Below are positions 1 through 12,300 of a stretch of 64,000 nt of DNA, piece by piece. The notes beneath the pieces are model-generated. The model was not told the origin of the DNA and made no database searches. It was given only the letters and a program-made list of their open reading frames with translations. Made by a program: the position numbers and the translations under genes. This DNA is from Temnopleurus reevesii (taxonomy: Eukaryota > Echinodermata > Echinoidea > Temnopleuroida > Temnopleuridae), in NCBI GenBank assembly GCA_036244855.1, contig BQKZ01001482.1, positions 25,036 to 89,035 on the forward strand. Direction: 5' to 3'. Position 1 is the stretch's first letter. Each line of letters begins with the position of its first letter.

Positions 1-2194
1 ATATAAATACAGTCAAATCTGTCTCAACTGCCACCTCGTTTAAATTAATTCTCTCTGGATGAAAATGTATGTTTCCCTTGTATGGTCACTACAGACAGGT
101 TTGACTGTATACATACAGTTTGTCAAACTACTTGGATAAACAACGTGGAGTAGGTCTGTGCTTGCAGACTACTCACTTGTCATCTTATTGACAATTAATA
201 CTTCAACATCCAACCAGGTTTGGCACCCATCCAAAGCTATTAATCAGGCAACACATGAGAGTCTCTTTTCTTTGAAAATGACAAGTATCATGACATGATA
301 TAAGTTGGCATTGATGAGCAATGTAATTAAGCTCATGTGAAATCACAGGTGGCTTTATCTGTTTGGCGGGTGGGAAGTATCAATAGCGTATTAAGTTTGG
401 CTTAATTGTAGATGCTAGATGCCTGGATTAAGGTTGAGTTTATGATTTCAGAAGCATGTAGGTGTATTCTACAGTATTTCCTAAGATTGAATGAATTATT
501 TGGATTTAAAAAACTAAGCATCAAATATGTTCTTCCTTATTTAATCTTCCCTGTCAAAGTAAAATGTAAACAAGTAGGGGAGAGAAACTTACGAGTAAAA
601 CATTTTTAAAAATGAAAAAATTATAAGAACATTTACAAGGAACATGACAAATCCAAGAAAAGGTGAAATCACAATGTGTTGCACAGTTTAGTATAGGAAT
701 AAAGAAAAGGTGGGAAAATTAAAAAGTGGGGCATAATCTGTATGAATAATTGATTGTTCCAATACTTAATTGACAACCGAAGAATAAAAAAAAACAATCA
801 ACGAACACAAGATGGAATGAGGTTATCCTTTATCATAATTATTTCAACACATACAGAGAAGAAATACAGGCCACAATTCAAGGCATATTATGCAAAATAA
901 ATCTGAAAGGATGCAGCAAAAAAAGTTGCATAGAATTGCAAAATGTAGTTGCTTTGCACTGACCAATAAAAATCATTGTTATGATGCAGACCAAATAAGG
1001 AACAACCTTTTCAGATTGCAATTGATTTGTAGTCTTATTTGTAGTTGATTCATTGCAACGGTTTTGTGAAATCATTGATGAATTTCATTATGAATGAAAT
1101 ACTCTACTCAAAAGGATTACTCATGCGATTATATGAAATTGTAATCAATGACCAAATGCAAATGTTTTAAATGTCATTAAACAAGCTGTATCATATCAAT
1201 ATCAAATTCATACACGAGTGATTTCAGTTACTGTATCAAGTCTCTCGCTCGAGTATAAATTCTGAAAAGTCTAAACATTTTGAAGTGATACAATTCGAAA
1301 ATGATCCCTAACTTATTTTGAGTAGTGTATATAATGACAGGACAGTCTAACAGATTTGAAAGGCACAAATAATACATTTCACAAAACATTAAATATGTCT
1401 AGAATTGTGGATTGCAACGAATAGGCAGGTTTACTAATAGATGCAAATGCGTTCTTTGTACACAAAAGTTGTTCTTGACAACTCAAAAGCTTGCCTGAGG
1501 TTTGCCTGACATAACAAGTAATGTATGCAAACTGGATTCCAGGTATTCTAATTTGATTGGAACTGGTGGTAGTCTAAGGAATACCACATAACTACGGTCG
1601 TCTGCTTGAAGCTGGCATTAATTTTAATATATTAGTGAACCGGCCTATTGCCAAAGAGTGTTCATTTCTATTGCAATGTACTACAGTCAACTGGAAAGTT
1701 CAATTTAACATTGATCGACCAAGATAAAATTATTTTCTTACATGGTTCAGGGAACACTACATGAGCCAATATTATAGCATATATCAATTTCAGAGACCTC
1801 AGAAACCTGTTGGCTGAGAAGCAAACTGGAATTTTTTGCGGTTTGATTGATCTTCTTATATAAATCTACATGCATTGTAATTGGTGGTTGCAAAATACAA
1901 AATGCTCTATCATGATGTAGGGGACAATTATGTTACAGTTTTTTGTTTTTAACAATTGATTCCAGCTTTTGTAAACAGTTCCTGATACTTGTAAGTGATC
2001 ATTGAAATTACAGTAACAGGATATCTTCATCATTAAAAGACGCTGTTTCACATATTTGAGTGTAACACAGTAACACTACATGTATAAGGCATCAAATGTG
2101 CAAATCTGCCATAATTTGTATTTAAAAAGCACTTGTTTACTATACTTTCTTTATAAGAAATGAGAAAACATTCTCTTTATAAGAAATGAGAAAA
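1..2194. other. Intergenic, no gene seen; small inverted-repeat element at 8-110
   Basis: The stretch is AT-rich, with only short chance open frames. An inverted repeat (TACAGTCAAATCTGT at 8-22 against its complement near 96-110) marks a roughly 100-bp foldback element. A 26-base tandem duplication sits at about 2145-2195. Confidence 0.6.
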
Positions 2195-5100
2195 CAAAGA
2201 ATGGTATACTAACATACAGATGAGATGACTGGTCTGATGATGAAAGCAATGAAAATGTTTCAAGAAATGTCTTGATCTTGTAGATGATTAGAACAGCATA
2301 CGTCACTATCTAAATTCATTGCCCAAAAAGGTAACGATTACATCTCAAAATGATTTTGATTTTCTGGATATCTATACTTTTATACTTAAAAGTTTAACAA
2401 TAATGACTATTGTACAAGTCTGACTTCATTATTTCACAATACATATACTATTTCAGAAACAAGGAGAAAAAAAGATCTCTGAAAAATTTTATGAACAAAA
2501 ATAGGTAGGTTTGTCAACAAAATGTGGCCTTTACATCCACATGTTATCTTTTCATGTCATCTTTGAATTGGAGAGACATAGATGTGTTGCTAGAAAGCTG
2601 TAATGAATTGCAAATTTCAGTTCATCAGCACATGCCAATCAAGATAATTGTTTCATATGTATTAGAAACACAATCTGTGCCCAAATGAAAATTCATGTTC
2701 CTCCTTGCTACTAATTTGAGGTTGATTGTCCAATCAATTTCTACTTTCTAGCAACACCCCTAATCTTTATATATAATCATCAATTGCCTCACCTTTGTCA
2801 CAGAAAAATACATTTAAATAAAATTTGATGGTACAGAAAAAATCAAGTGCAATTATGATAAACATTTGATACTTTCTGAGTATAACTTTAATAGCAGTTG
2901 ATATTATGATGAATGGTTGCTAGTATCAAACTTCATAAATTTGAGCAAATCTCAATGACCACATTGGCATCAAAAATCAATCTATCAATTTCAGATTTGC
3001 ATGAATTATGGGTATCATATTAAGATGCATGTTTTACACTTATCTTAATATTACTAAATAGTAAAATACTCATATGGAACTTTATTCCCTACTTCAATAC
3101 CTGTAGAGTGTCAACATAACATCTATCCATCATCAAAGGATGATTGTTCTGAACATTTATTATTGAATAGATGGACAGCTGATGGTGCCTTTCTTCTAAT
3201 TAACAAGAATTTTCTTATCTACGGCTTCATAAGTGTACATCTATCAATGAAAGGCCGAGGATGCAGAATCCATAATCTATCTTCACAATCGTTATTAAAC
3301 AGTTGAGCTGGGAAAGCGGAGAGCTTCTTCCTCCAAGCGATCCCCGACACTCTCCTTCATCACATCACGGGGGNAATACGATTTAACGGTCAAATTCAAA
3401 TTTTCAAAAGAAATCACTCGTAGAAAAATATGCTATGGACTTGAAATGTGTATAAAAACTACATGTTATGGTAAATATCCCCCGAATTCACATTTCTTTA
3501 ATCTTTACCAAAACTATACCGGGGCTTTAATGATCATGTATGCAATTATATGAAATTGTAATCAGTGACCAAGTGCAACTGTCTTGAATGTCATTCAACA
3601 AGCTGTATCATATCGATATCAATTTCATACACAAGTGATTTCAGTTTTTAAAACTGAATTAAGTCTCTTGCTCGAGTATACATTCTGAAAAGTCTGAACG
3701 ATTTGAAGTGATACAATTAGAAAATGATCCCTAACTTATTTTGAGTAGTGTATATCATGACAGGACAGTCTAACAGATTTGAAAGGCACAAATAATACAT
3801 TTCACAAAACATTAAATATGTCTAGAATTGTGGATTGAAATTAATAGGCGGGTTTACTAATAGATGCAAATCTTATGCGTTCTTTGTACACAAAAGTTGT
3901 TCTAGACGACCCAAAGGGTTGTGTGAGGCTTGCCTGACATAACAGGTAATGTATGCAAACATGATTCCAAGTATTGTACTTTGATTGAAACTAAGTGGTC
4001 TAAGGAATACCACATAGCTACGGATGTCTGCAAGAAGCTGACTTTAATTTTAGTGAACCGGCCTATTGCCAGAGAGTGTTCATTTCTTTCGCAATGTACT
4101 ATGGTCAACTTGGAAATTCAATTTCACATTGATCAACCAAGATGAAATTATTTTCTAACATGGTTCAGGAAACACTTATAATCCAACATAATAGTATACA
4201 TAAATTTTAGCGAGTTCAGACCTGTTGGAGAGTAGGAGGTGCAAATTTTACACTTTAAATGATCTTTATTCATATGTTTATAGGCATTGTAAGTCATGGT
4301 TGCAAAAATACAATATGCTCGATCATGATGTAGGGAACAATCATGTTTTTTTAACAATTGGTCAAACTTTTTTTTCAAGGAGAGTTACAGGACATCTCAT
4401 CATTAACAGACGCTATTTAACATATTTGACTGTAACACATTAACACTACATGTTTAAGGCATCAAAAGTGCAAATCGACTATAGTTTGTATTGAAAAAAT
4501 ACTTGTTTACTAGACTTTCTTTATAAGAAATGAGAAAACAAAGAATGGTATACTAACATACAGATGAGATGACTGGTCTGATGATGAAAGCAATGAAAAT
4601 GTTTCAAGAAATGTCTTGATCTTGTAGATGATTAGAACAGCATACGTCACTATCTAAATTCATTGCCCAAAAAGGTAACGATTACATCTCAAAATGATTT
4701 TGATTTTCTGGATATCTATACTTTTATACTTAAAAGTTTAACAATAATGACTATTGTACAAGTCTGACTTCATTATTTCACAATACATATACTATTTCAG
4801 AAACAAGGAGAAAAAAAGATCTCTGAAAAATTTTATGAACAAAAATAGGTAGGTTTGTCAACAAAATGTGGCCTTTACATCCACATGTTATCTTTTCATG
4901 TCATCTTTGAATTGGAGAGACATAGATGTGTTGCTAGAAAGCTGTAATGAATTGCAAATTTCAGTTCATCAGCACATGCCAATCAAGATAATTGTTTCAT
5001 ATGTATTAGAAACACAATCTGTGCCCAAATGAAAATTCATGTTCCTCCTTGCTACTAATTTGAGGTTGATTGTCCAATCAATTTCTACTTTCTAGCAACA

Positions 5101-5716
5101 CCCCTAATCTTTATATATAATCATCAATTGCCTCACCTTTGTCACAGAAAAATACATTTAAATAAAATTTGATGGTACAGAAAAAATCAAGTGCAATTAT
5201 GATAAACATTTGATACTTTCTGAGTATAACTTTAATAGCAGTTGATATTATGATGAATGGTTGCTAGTATCAAACTTCATAAATTTGAGCAAATCTCAAT
5301 GACCACATTGGCATCAAAAATCAATCTATCAATTTCAGATTTGCATGAATTATGGGTATCATATTAAGATGCATGTTTTACACTTATCTTAATATTACTA
5401 AATAGTAAAATACTCATATGGAACTTTATTCCCTACTTCAATACCTGTAGAGTGTCAACATAACATCTATCCATCATCAAAGGATGATTGTTCTGAACAT
5501 TTATTATTGAATAGATGGACAGCTGATGGTGCCTTTCTTCTAATTAACAAGAATTTTCTTATCTACGGCTTCATAAGTGTACATCTATCAATGAAAGGCC
5601 GAGGATGCAGAATCCATAATCTATCTTCACAATCGTTATTAAACAGTTGAGCTGGGAAAGCGGAGAGCTTCTTCCTCCAAGCGATCCCCGACACTCTCCT
5701 TCATCACATCACGGGG
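2195..5716. repeat. Assembly duplication: 2195-3372 repeated at 4539-5716
   Basis: The 1.18-kb segment 2195-3372 appears identical by eye to 4539-5716. The sequence before it (about 1120-2190) aligns with about 3530-4535 but has many substitutions. The N at 3374 closes the first copy. Exact identity beside clear divergence suggests a join of two haplotype contigs using overlapping reads. No gene is seen here. Confidence 0.85.
3375..3526. mobile_element. Truncated TTAA-family MITE (AAGCCC family)
   Basis: This fragment starts at the N at 3374 and ends ACTATACCGGGGCTTTAA, the reverse complement of the start of the element at 56906-57416. TTAA is at 3527-3530. It is one end of the same family. 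Confidence 0.75.
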
Positions 5717-6150
5717 CTCAATGAAAGATTATGGATGCCGATTCTAAGCAATCCCCGACACTCTCCTTCATCACATCACAGGGCTCAATGAAAGATTATG
5801 GATGCCGATTCTAAACAATCATTCCGATCATGACAATCGTCATTTCAAAGTGGATGAGGTCTTTTTCTCAGAGTTTCCAAACTTTCTTCCACTCCACTAC
5901 CTCGGAGGGTGCCTCTCGATACATGACAAAGGATGCTGGTTCAAACCAATCAATGTGATCTCAAAGTCATTTGAACTGTGTCTTTCAGCAAGAAGCTCCC
6001 CGACATTCTCCTCCACTGCTTCACCATGGTATCTCTCAAACGAACGAGGATGCTAGTTCTAAACAATCTGATCTTTACAATTATCATTGACGTGATGGGA
6101 AGTGGTCCCTCATATTTCTCTCCACTGCCTTACTGGGGATATCGCGATGC
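5585..6150 (-). repeat. Array of decayed copies of DPP3 exon 16 in the 3' flank
   Basis: Segments around 6095-6150, 5945-6070, 5828-5945, 5750-5815 and 5650-5750 resemble exon 16 on the minus strand. Shared landmarks are the stretch for REL..K and a CATC.CTTTGGTATCTGTCGATGA-like block. Spacing is about 110-130 bp and divergence grows with distance. A shortened version ends at the contig join at 3373. Confidence 0.75.
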
Positions 6151-6166
6151 TGATTATGAACAATCT

Positions 6167-6312
6167 TTATTGTACTGATGGGAAGTGGACAGTGTCTTTC
6201 TCCCAAAGCTCCCTAACATTCTTTTCCACCGCATCACTTTGGTATCTGTCGATGAAAGACTGGATGAGACCTGCCGCTGATGCTTCATACTCATGGAGGA
6301 CAACCTCACCAT
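6167..6312 (-). CDS. DPP3: DPP3 exon 16, last coding exon with stop (residues 678-725)
   Basis: It is 146 bases, encoding [20 protein letters not shown] (human [17 protein letters not shown]) and ending HFPSVQ with TAA. The C-terminus is about 12 residues shorter than human. The sequence AATAAA overlaps the stop (6171-6166), but whether it is a used poly(A) signal cannot be told. Several decayed copies of the exon follow in the 3' flank. Confidence 0.94.
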
Positions 6313-9300
6313 CTGGAGAAATGGAAAAGGGGTATGACGTCATTGGAATATTCATCATAGTTACTTATACACATAAGTTGGCTAACAAAGGACATAATGT
6401 AAGAGATCTTTAATCATACTTACAAGCAAATTCTAATAATGAGATAATTCAAAAGAAAATGTATTTTCCTCTCGTGTGAGGCTATAGTTATATATTTTGG
6501 TTTCTGCTCTTTTAAAAAATGTCTAATCTTTCACAGTTAGACGTTGCAGGACAGCAGTTTCTAAACGACTGCATATTAATGATATATTGATTGCAGCATT
6601 TTAGCACCATTCGTGGAGGATTCTGCATCACTATTCATTAGTCTGTAAGAAATGCGAAACTAGGTTGCAATTTTCATTAACCCAATTGATTACTGCATTC
6701 TGCAATTCCCATAGACTTTGTGCAGGACTACCCAGTTTTAGTATTCAATTGGTTAACAGGTCAAAATGCTTGTTATCCTCATCCATTAAACCAACTTTAA
6801 TATATCACTCTCACCATCTCCAATGGATGTATTGCACTGCACAAACATACGCCTTGGTTGCTTGCGATCGAGAACTGTCTGACGTAGCGACAGGAACTTC
6901 TCGGGCGTGTCATCGTTGACTGCAGAGTATCCATCAAACATAGCCCTGCCTGAGGGATAATCTCCTGTGGATTTATACACCTGTAATCATGGAGACAGAG
7001 AATATGATAATGTAATGTGCAACACTGTTTTTATTGTAGATACAAATTTTTATGGTGAATTTACAAGTGTCCCAATAGCAAATCAGAAAACAAAATATAT
7101 ATGGGGCAACAAGCCGTCTAAAAATCTTCCGCTAGATGAATAGTGTGCCACAGCCCGGTATTGGCAATATGAAATTTAAGTTTTTGTAGTCATAACTCAT
7201 TATTCATTAGCCTATCAACTCAACGAACTGCAACAGTGTGACTTTTAATATGAATCCTAAAAACCATTGATAAATTGCTTTCATTAAAACATTGTTAATT
7301 TGGTCTTTCAACAAATTTCAATAAACCTCTAAAACTCACTCACTGAAATCAAATTTCGATTTACATTGAAGAAAAATTTAAGACTAAAAAAAACATGAGA
7401 AAATTCAATCTTAAAAACAATACATACAAAATTGGCACTTTTTCTTCATACCTGAAGCTTTCTTAGGAAATTTCCAATTGCTTCTTTGCCGACTGTTTCA
7501 ATCTTGGTGCGATCAATCTGGATGATGACATCAGGCTTCCCATCATCCCCTTCTTTCCTAGTGATGGTGATCAGGCCTTGGCCTGCCTCGATCAGGACTC
7601 TCAAGATGACGTAACGTGCCTGCATGTGAGCCTGGAAAACGAAAATTATGGATAATAAAAACTAGATGAATCCTCGACTGCGCGCAGTCAAAAAATGTAT
7701 GCCTCCGCCATCCCGCGATCAGAAAAGATATTTCTGCTTGTTCCATGCCATCAGAAGTTAGGACTATTTTGGGTGATTTTACCAATTTTAGGCACTGTGA
7801 TCTTTGACCCCGTGAACCAAAAATATGACCAGTTTGTCCTCACATACTAATACATAATTGAGCTAAGTTTGAAAGAAATTGGTTCAAGTTTTCTGAAGTT
7901 ATAGCAATAACATGCTTTTTGGTCCTGTGACCTTTGACCCCCTGAACCCAAAATCTAATCATTTCATCCTCACATGCTTATACATACTTGAGCCAAGTTT
8001 GGTCAAAATCCATCAAGCAGTTCGGAAGTTATTGCGGTAACAAATTTTGGACGGACGCACACACTTTACGGTGGCGGAGGCATAAAAATCATAGAATGTG
8101 AAAACATGAAGATCATGGGATATTAAGAACTGATGCTAAGTCATTTCTAAGCACCAGCAAATAAATATCATAATCATCATCATCATCATCAACGCTATCA
8201 AAATAACGGTCATAATTATTTTGGTTGTAGTCATCATATCAATGACTATCATCATCACTAACATCAATATTGTCATATGATGATGATGATCATCATCATC
8301 ATCATCACATGGCCATCGAGTACAAAGGGTGCGAAGAGTTTTTTTTTACCCCTCAGGTTGCAGGTAAGTGAGGACCCTATTTTCCCTCTTTCCTACCAGT
8401 TGAATGTAATGTGAAAGTGCTTTTTTAAAGAATTTTTTTACGGAAAGAAGAAGTTTGTCAGAATATCTATGGAAATGCATTCCCGTTAAAAAGTGCTAGC
8501 GATGGCCAAGTCACCATCATCCTCATCACCATCATCAATTTTTCTAACTATGGTATCTTCCACAAAGATTTGTTCAATAATAAAATAATGTATCCCAGTG
8601 AACTCATCATTTGAGCTGTAATTTGATAACTTTTCCTACTTGTCTCCATGTCTTTGTCTCAGGTGTGTAGAACTCTAGTCCCAAGATGCCAGCTCGTACC
8701 ATGTTCAACCAGTTGACATACAAGATGTCATCAGCTGCACTCCCCTCGTGTCCAAATATCCTGTGTACAAAATTAAAAATTAATCATATCAATTAATATC
8801 ATTGATGTATTATCCTAAAATCCTATTTCCCCAAAAAATGCATTTGTCTTGAGCCACTAGCTAGATGACATGCAAATATTCCAGAACAATTCCAGTTTTC
8901 TACAGGCAATTATAGTTTTGCCTGAGATATCAGTCTGTACCATGATCAACCAGTTGATACACAGGATGTCATCAGCTGCACTTCCCTCATGTCCAAATAT
9001 TCTGTGAACAAAATTCTAAATTTATCAAATCAATCAACATTACTGATCATTATCCAAACAACTTATTTCCCCAAATCACGAATTTGTCTTGAGCACCTAG
9101 CTATATGACATGAAAATATCAAAGAACAGTTCCCAATTTCTAACTGCAATTACAGTTTTGCCAGAGATATAAGCCTGTAACATGTCATCAGCTTCACGAC
9201 CATCATGTTCGAATATCTTGCAACCAGGTTTCAACATTAATCACTATAAATCTGAGTCAAAGTATCCAAGCATCATTACAAGCTGGTTAAGCTTCAATAT

Positions 9301-12300
9301 GGGGTACAAATTCTACAGATATCGAAAATTATTTGGAAAATAATAATTTTGTGGTGAATGCACCTGTCTACAGTTAGTTACAATGCTCATATGACCCACG
9401 TCATGCAATACTTTGGTAGGAAATTGATACCTACTTGAGATCTGCTATTGTTTATTAGTGATTGATAGATCCCAACATTCTTTGCTCTGCACTCCTCATA
9501 GGGTGAAGCAAGACATTGTTTAGAACCAGGTACTCTGCCAACCTGACCCTTATGAAATCATTACTCACTTGAGAGCCTCTCTGGTCAATGATAGATTCCT
9601 AAACACTCAGCTCTGCACTCCTCATAGGGTTAAGCAAGACATTGTTTAGAACCACCTACTTCGCCAACCTGACATCAATACTAACTTAAGAGCCTCTCTG
9701 GTTAATAATAGATAGATCCCGACACACACGGCTCTGCACTCCTCATGGGGGAAGCAAGACATCGTTTAGAACCAGCTACTCTGCCAACCTGACATCAATA
9801 AATCATTACTTACTTGAAAGCCTCTCTGGTTAGTGATACATTCACACACACTCTGCTCCACACTCCTCATAGGGTGAGGCAAGACATCGTTTAGAACCAG
9901 CTACTCTGCCAACCTGACATCAATAAATCATTACTTACTTGAAAGCCTCTCTGGTTAGTGATACATTCACACACACTCTGCTCCACACTCCTCATAGGGT
10001 GAGGCAATATATTGTTTAGAACCACCTACTCTGCCAACCCGACCAATATAAAATCAATAATCACTTGAGAGCCTCTCTTGTTAATAATATATAGATTCTA
10101 GCACACTCTGCTCTGCACTCCTCATAGGGTGAAGCAAGACATTGTTTAGAACCACCTACTCTGTCAGCCTGATTCCTATGAAATCAATACTCACTTGAGA
10201 GCCTCTCTGGTTAGTGATAGATTCCTAAACACTCAGCTCTGCACTCCTCATAGGGTGAAGCAAGACATTGTTTAGAACCACCTACTCTGTCAGCCTGACC
10301 CCTATGAAATCAATACTTACTTGAGAGCCTCTCTGGTTAGTGATAGATAGATCCCAACACACTCTGCTCTGCACTCCTCATAGGGTGAAGCAATCACAGG
10401 AAACTTGGAGTCCCAGACCTCTCCAGGAAGGTACCATGATGATATCTACATAATTTGATGAATAAACAAAAGTAGAGAAACGTTTATCAAGTCAATGGTA
10501 AGTTAACATTTTTATGAGCAAATGTGGAAGAACATCAGCATAGTAAACAGAGTGCACAGGGATGAAGGGGTTAAAAGGGACAAAAGTTAGACCCTTTTAA
10601 AAGAATGTCTTCATTAAGATTGAGCACTGGGATGAACTTTTCAATCAGAAGGAAAACAAATAAAAGGTGAAAGCAAATATGAAATGAGCTTTCCACTACC
10701 ACTGCCAATAATTTCCCACTCCATCCCTCCTCTCAAACCTTTTATCTGTTTCCCTACCCAACCTCCCAAAGCTCACTTTTTTTCCCAATCTCCGTATCAA
10801 AGTTGAAGTGTCCACCACAGTCTTTCAGTAAAAACGTCCCCCATCTTCCACGCCTACTTCTTTTTATTTGCATTCTCCCCACCCGACTCTTGTTCCTTCT
10901 CCCCTTTTTCACCCACTCCCAAACTGATTTTACTTGATCCCTCCATATCCTAACCATTTCCCCAGTCTATGTGTCGAAGTTGAACTGTCCACTGCTATTT
11001 TTCATGAAGATATTTCCCCACCTTCCTTAACTACTTCTTATTATCATCTCTTCTTCATTCTCCCCTTTTTCTACCACTCACATCGTACCCCAATTCTACT
11101 TTGTCCCTCACTCCATATCCTAACCTTTCCCCCATTCTCTGTGTGTTTAACAATTTTGCTTTTAAGATTTGGAATGTCTAATGCTGTTTTTCGGGAAGAT
11201 ATTCCCCCATCCTTCCCACCTACTTCTTTTTATCCCACTTTTCTTACTTTCCCCACTTTTCTCCCACTTCCCCACTTTTCTCCCACTTCTACCCTAACCC
11301 GCTTCTTCTCCATTGCTCTCTCCAAATCCTAACCTTTTCCCCTGTCTCTGTGTGTTTCACAGTCTCTGTATCAAAGTTGAACTGTCCACTGCTGTCTTTC
11401 ATAAAGAGCTTTCCACTGCCATGTCCCAGAAGTTCATGGAGACCGACCTGAACTTCAAAGGAAGGACCCTTCAGCTTCTTGTATAGTTCCTACAAATGAT
11501 GAATATTGAGGGTGGTTGTGAGACAAATTAATATAAATTCCTCTTATCATAACTACGCATTGAATCAATTCTAAAACAGGAAACAGAGAATATGTAGCAG
11601 GAAGGAAGAGTCCTTTCAATTTGTTTATATGTCAAACAGAATCTGTATCATTATCACATGCAATACAGCCATACAAATAAAGTTTTGTACTTTATAAGCT
11701 CATTTGGCTCTCACATCCCATAACATGCAGTAACAGAATTATAATTATAATGTGGAAGTGATTTTTGTATTCACTTTCCCATTGAATGTCGGTACTAAAA
11801 TTCCGTTCCTGTATGCATTGTGATGCAAGAACCATAATGGCACACACCAAGATAAAATGTCGTTCAAAACATGAAAGTCACTTACCCTGTCCTCATCTGT
11901 TAAGAAAGTGACCTTCTGTTCCTTGCCATAAGCAGACAGCACGTTACCAAGGGACACGTTCTTGAATCCTTCGTCTTGTCGAATGTCATCATCTGAATTA
12001 AAAGCGAAAAAAATGTGTGGGAAGGAGCTGAATTGTCGAAAGTGCTGAATAATGTATAAAAATTTGGTTCAAGCATTTCACCAATTTCCAATTCTTTTAA
12101 TTTTGCATAAATTATTCATGGGGTTATGTTTTCATGGTAAGGTTTCTAAAAGGTTCAATAATTTTCAGTGAAAATTTCTTGACAACAGATGAAAAGTAAA
12201 GAGAAAAAAAAATCATCTCTAGAAAAACAACTTCACAAATATATCACAAAAGATCATATACTGGTGAATCAAGTTAACGAATACTTTAAAATGTCACAAT

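Noticed and set aside
9435..10320. A CRISPR-like or alternative-exon array
   Set aside because: Repeats are contiguous 126-bp units without unique spacers, derived from exon 12. Most have stops and none shows an acceptor, so neither reading holds.
11336..11366. An earlier end of DPP3 exon 11 at GTGAAA
   Set aside because: It would delete about ten residues including ETGE that align with human DPP3; the donor GTTAGG restores the human spacing. It remains possible as an alternative form.
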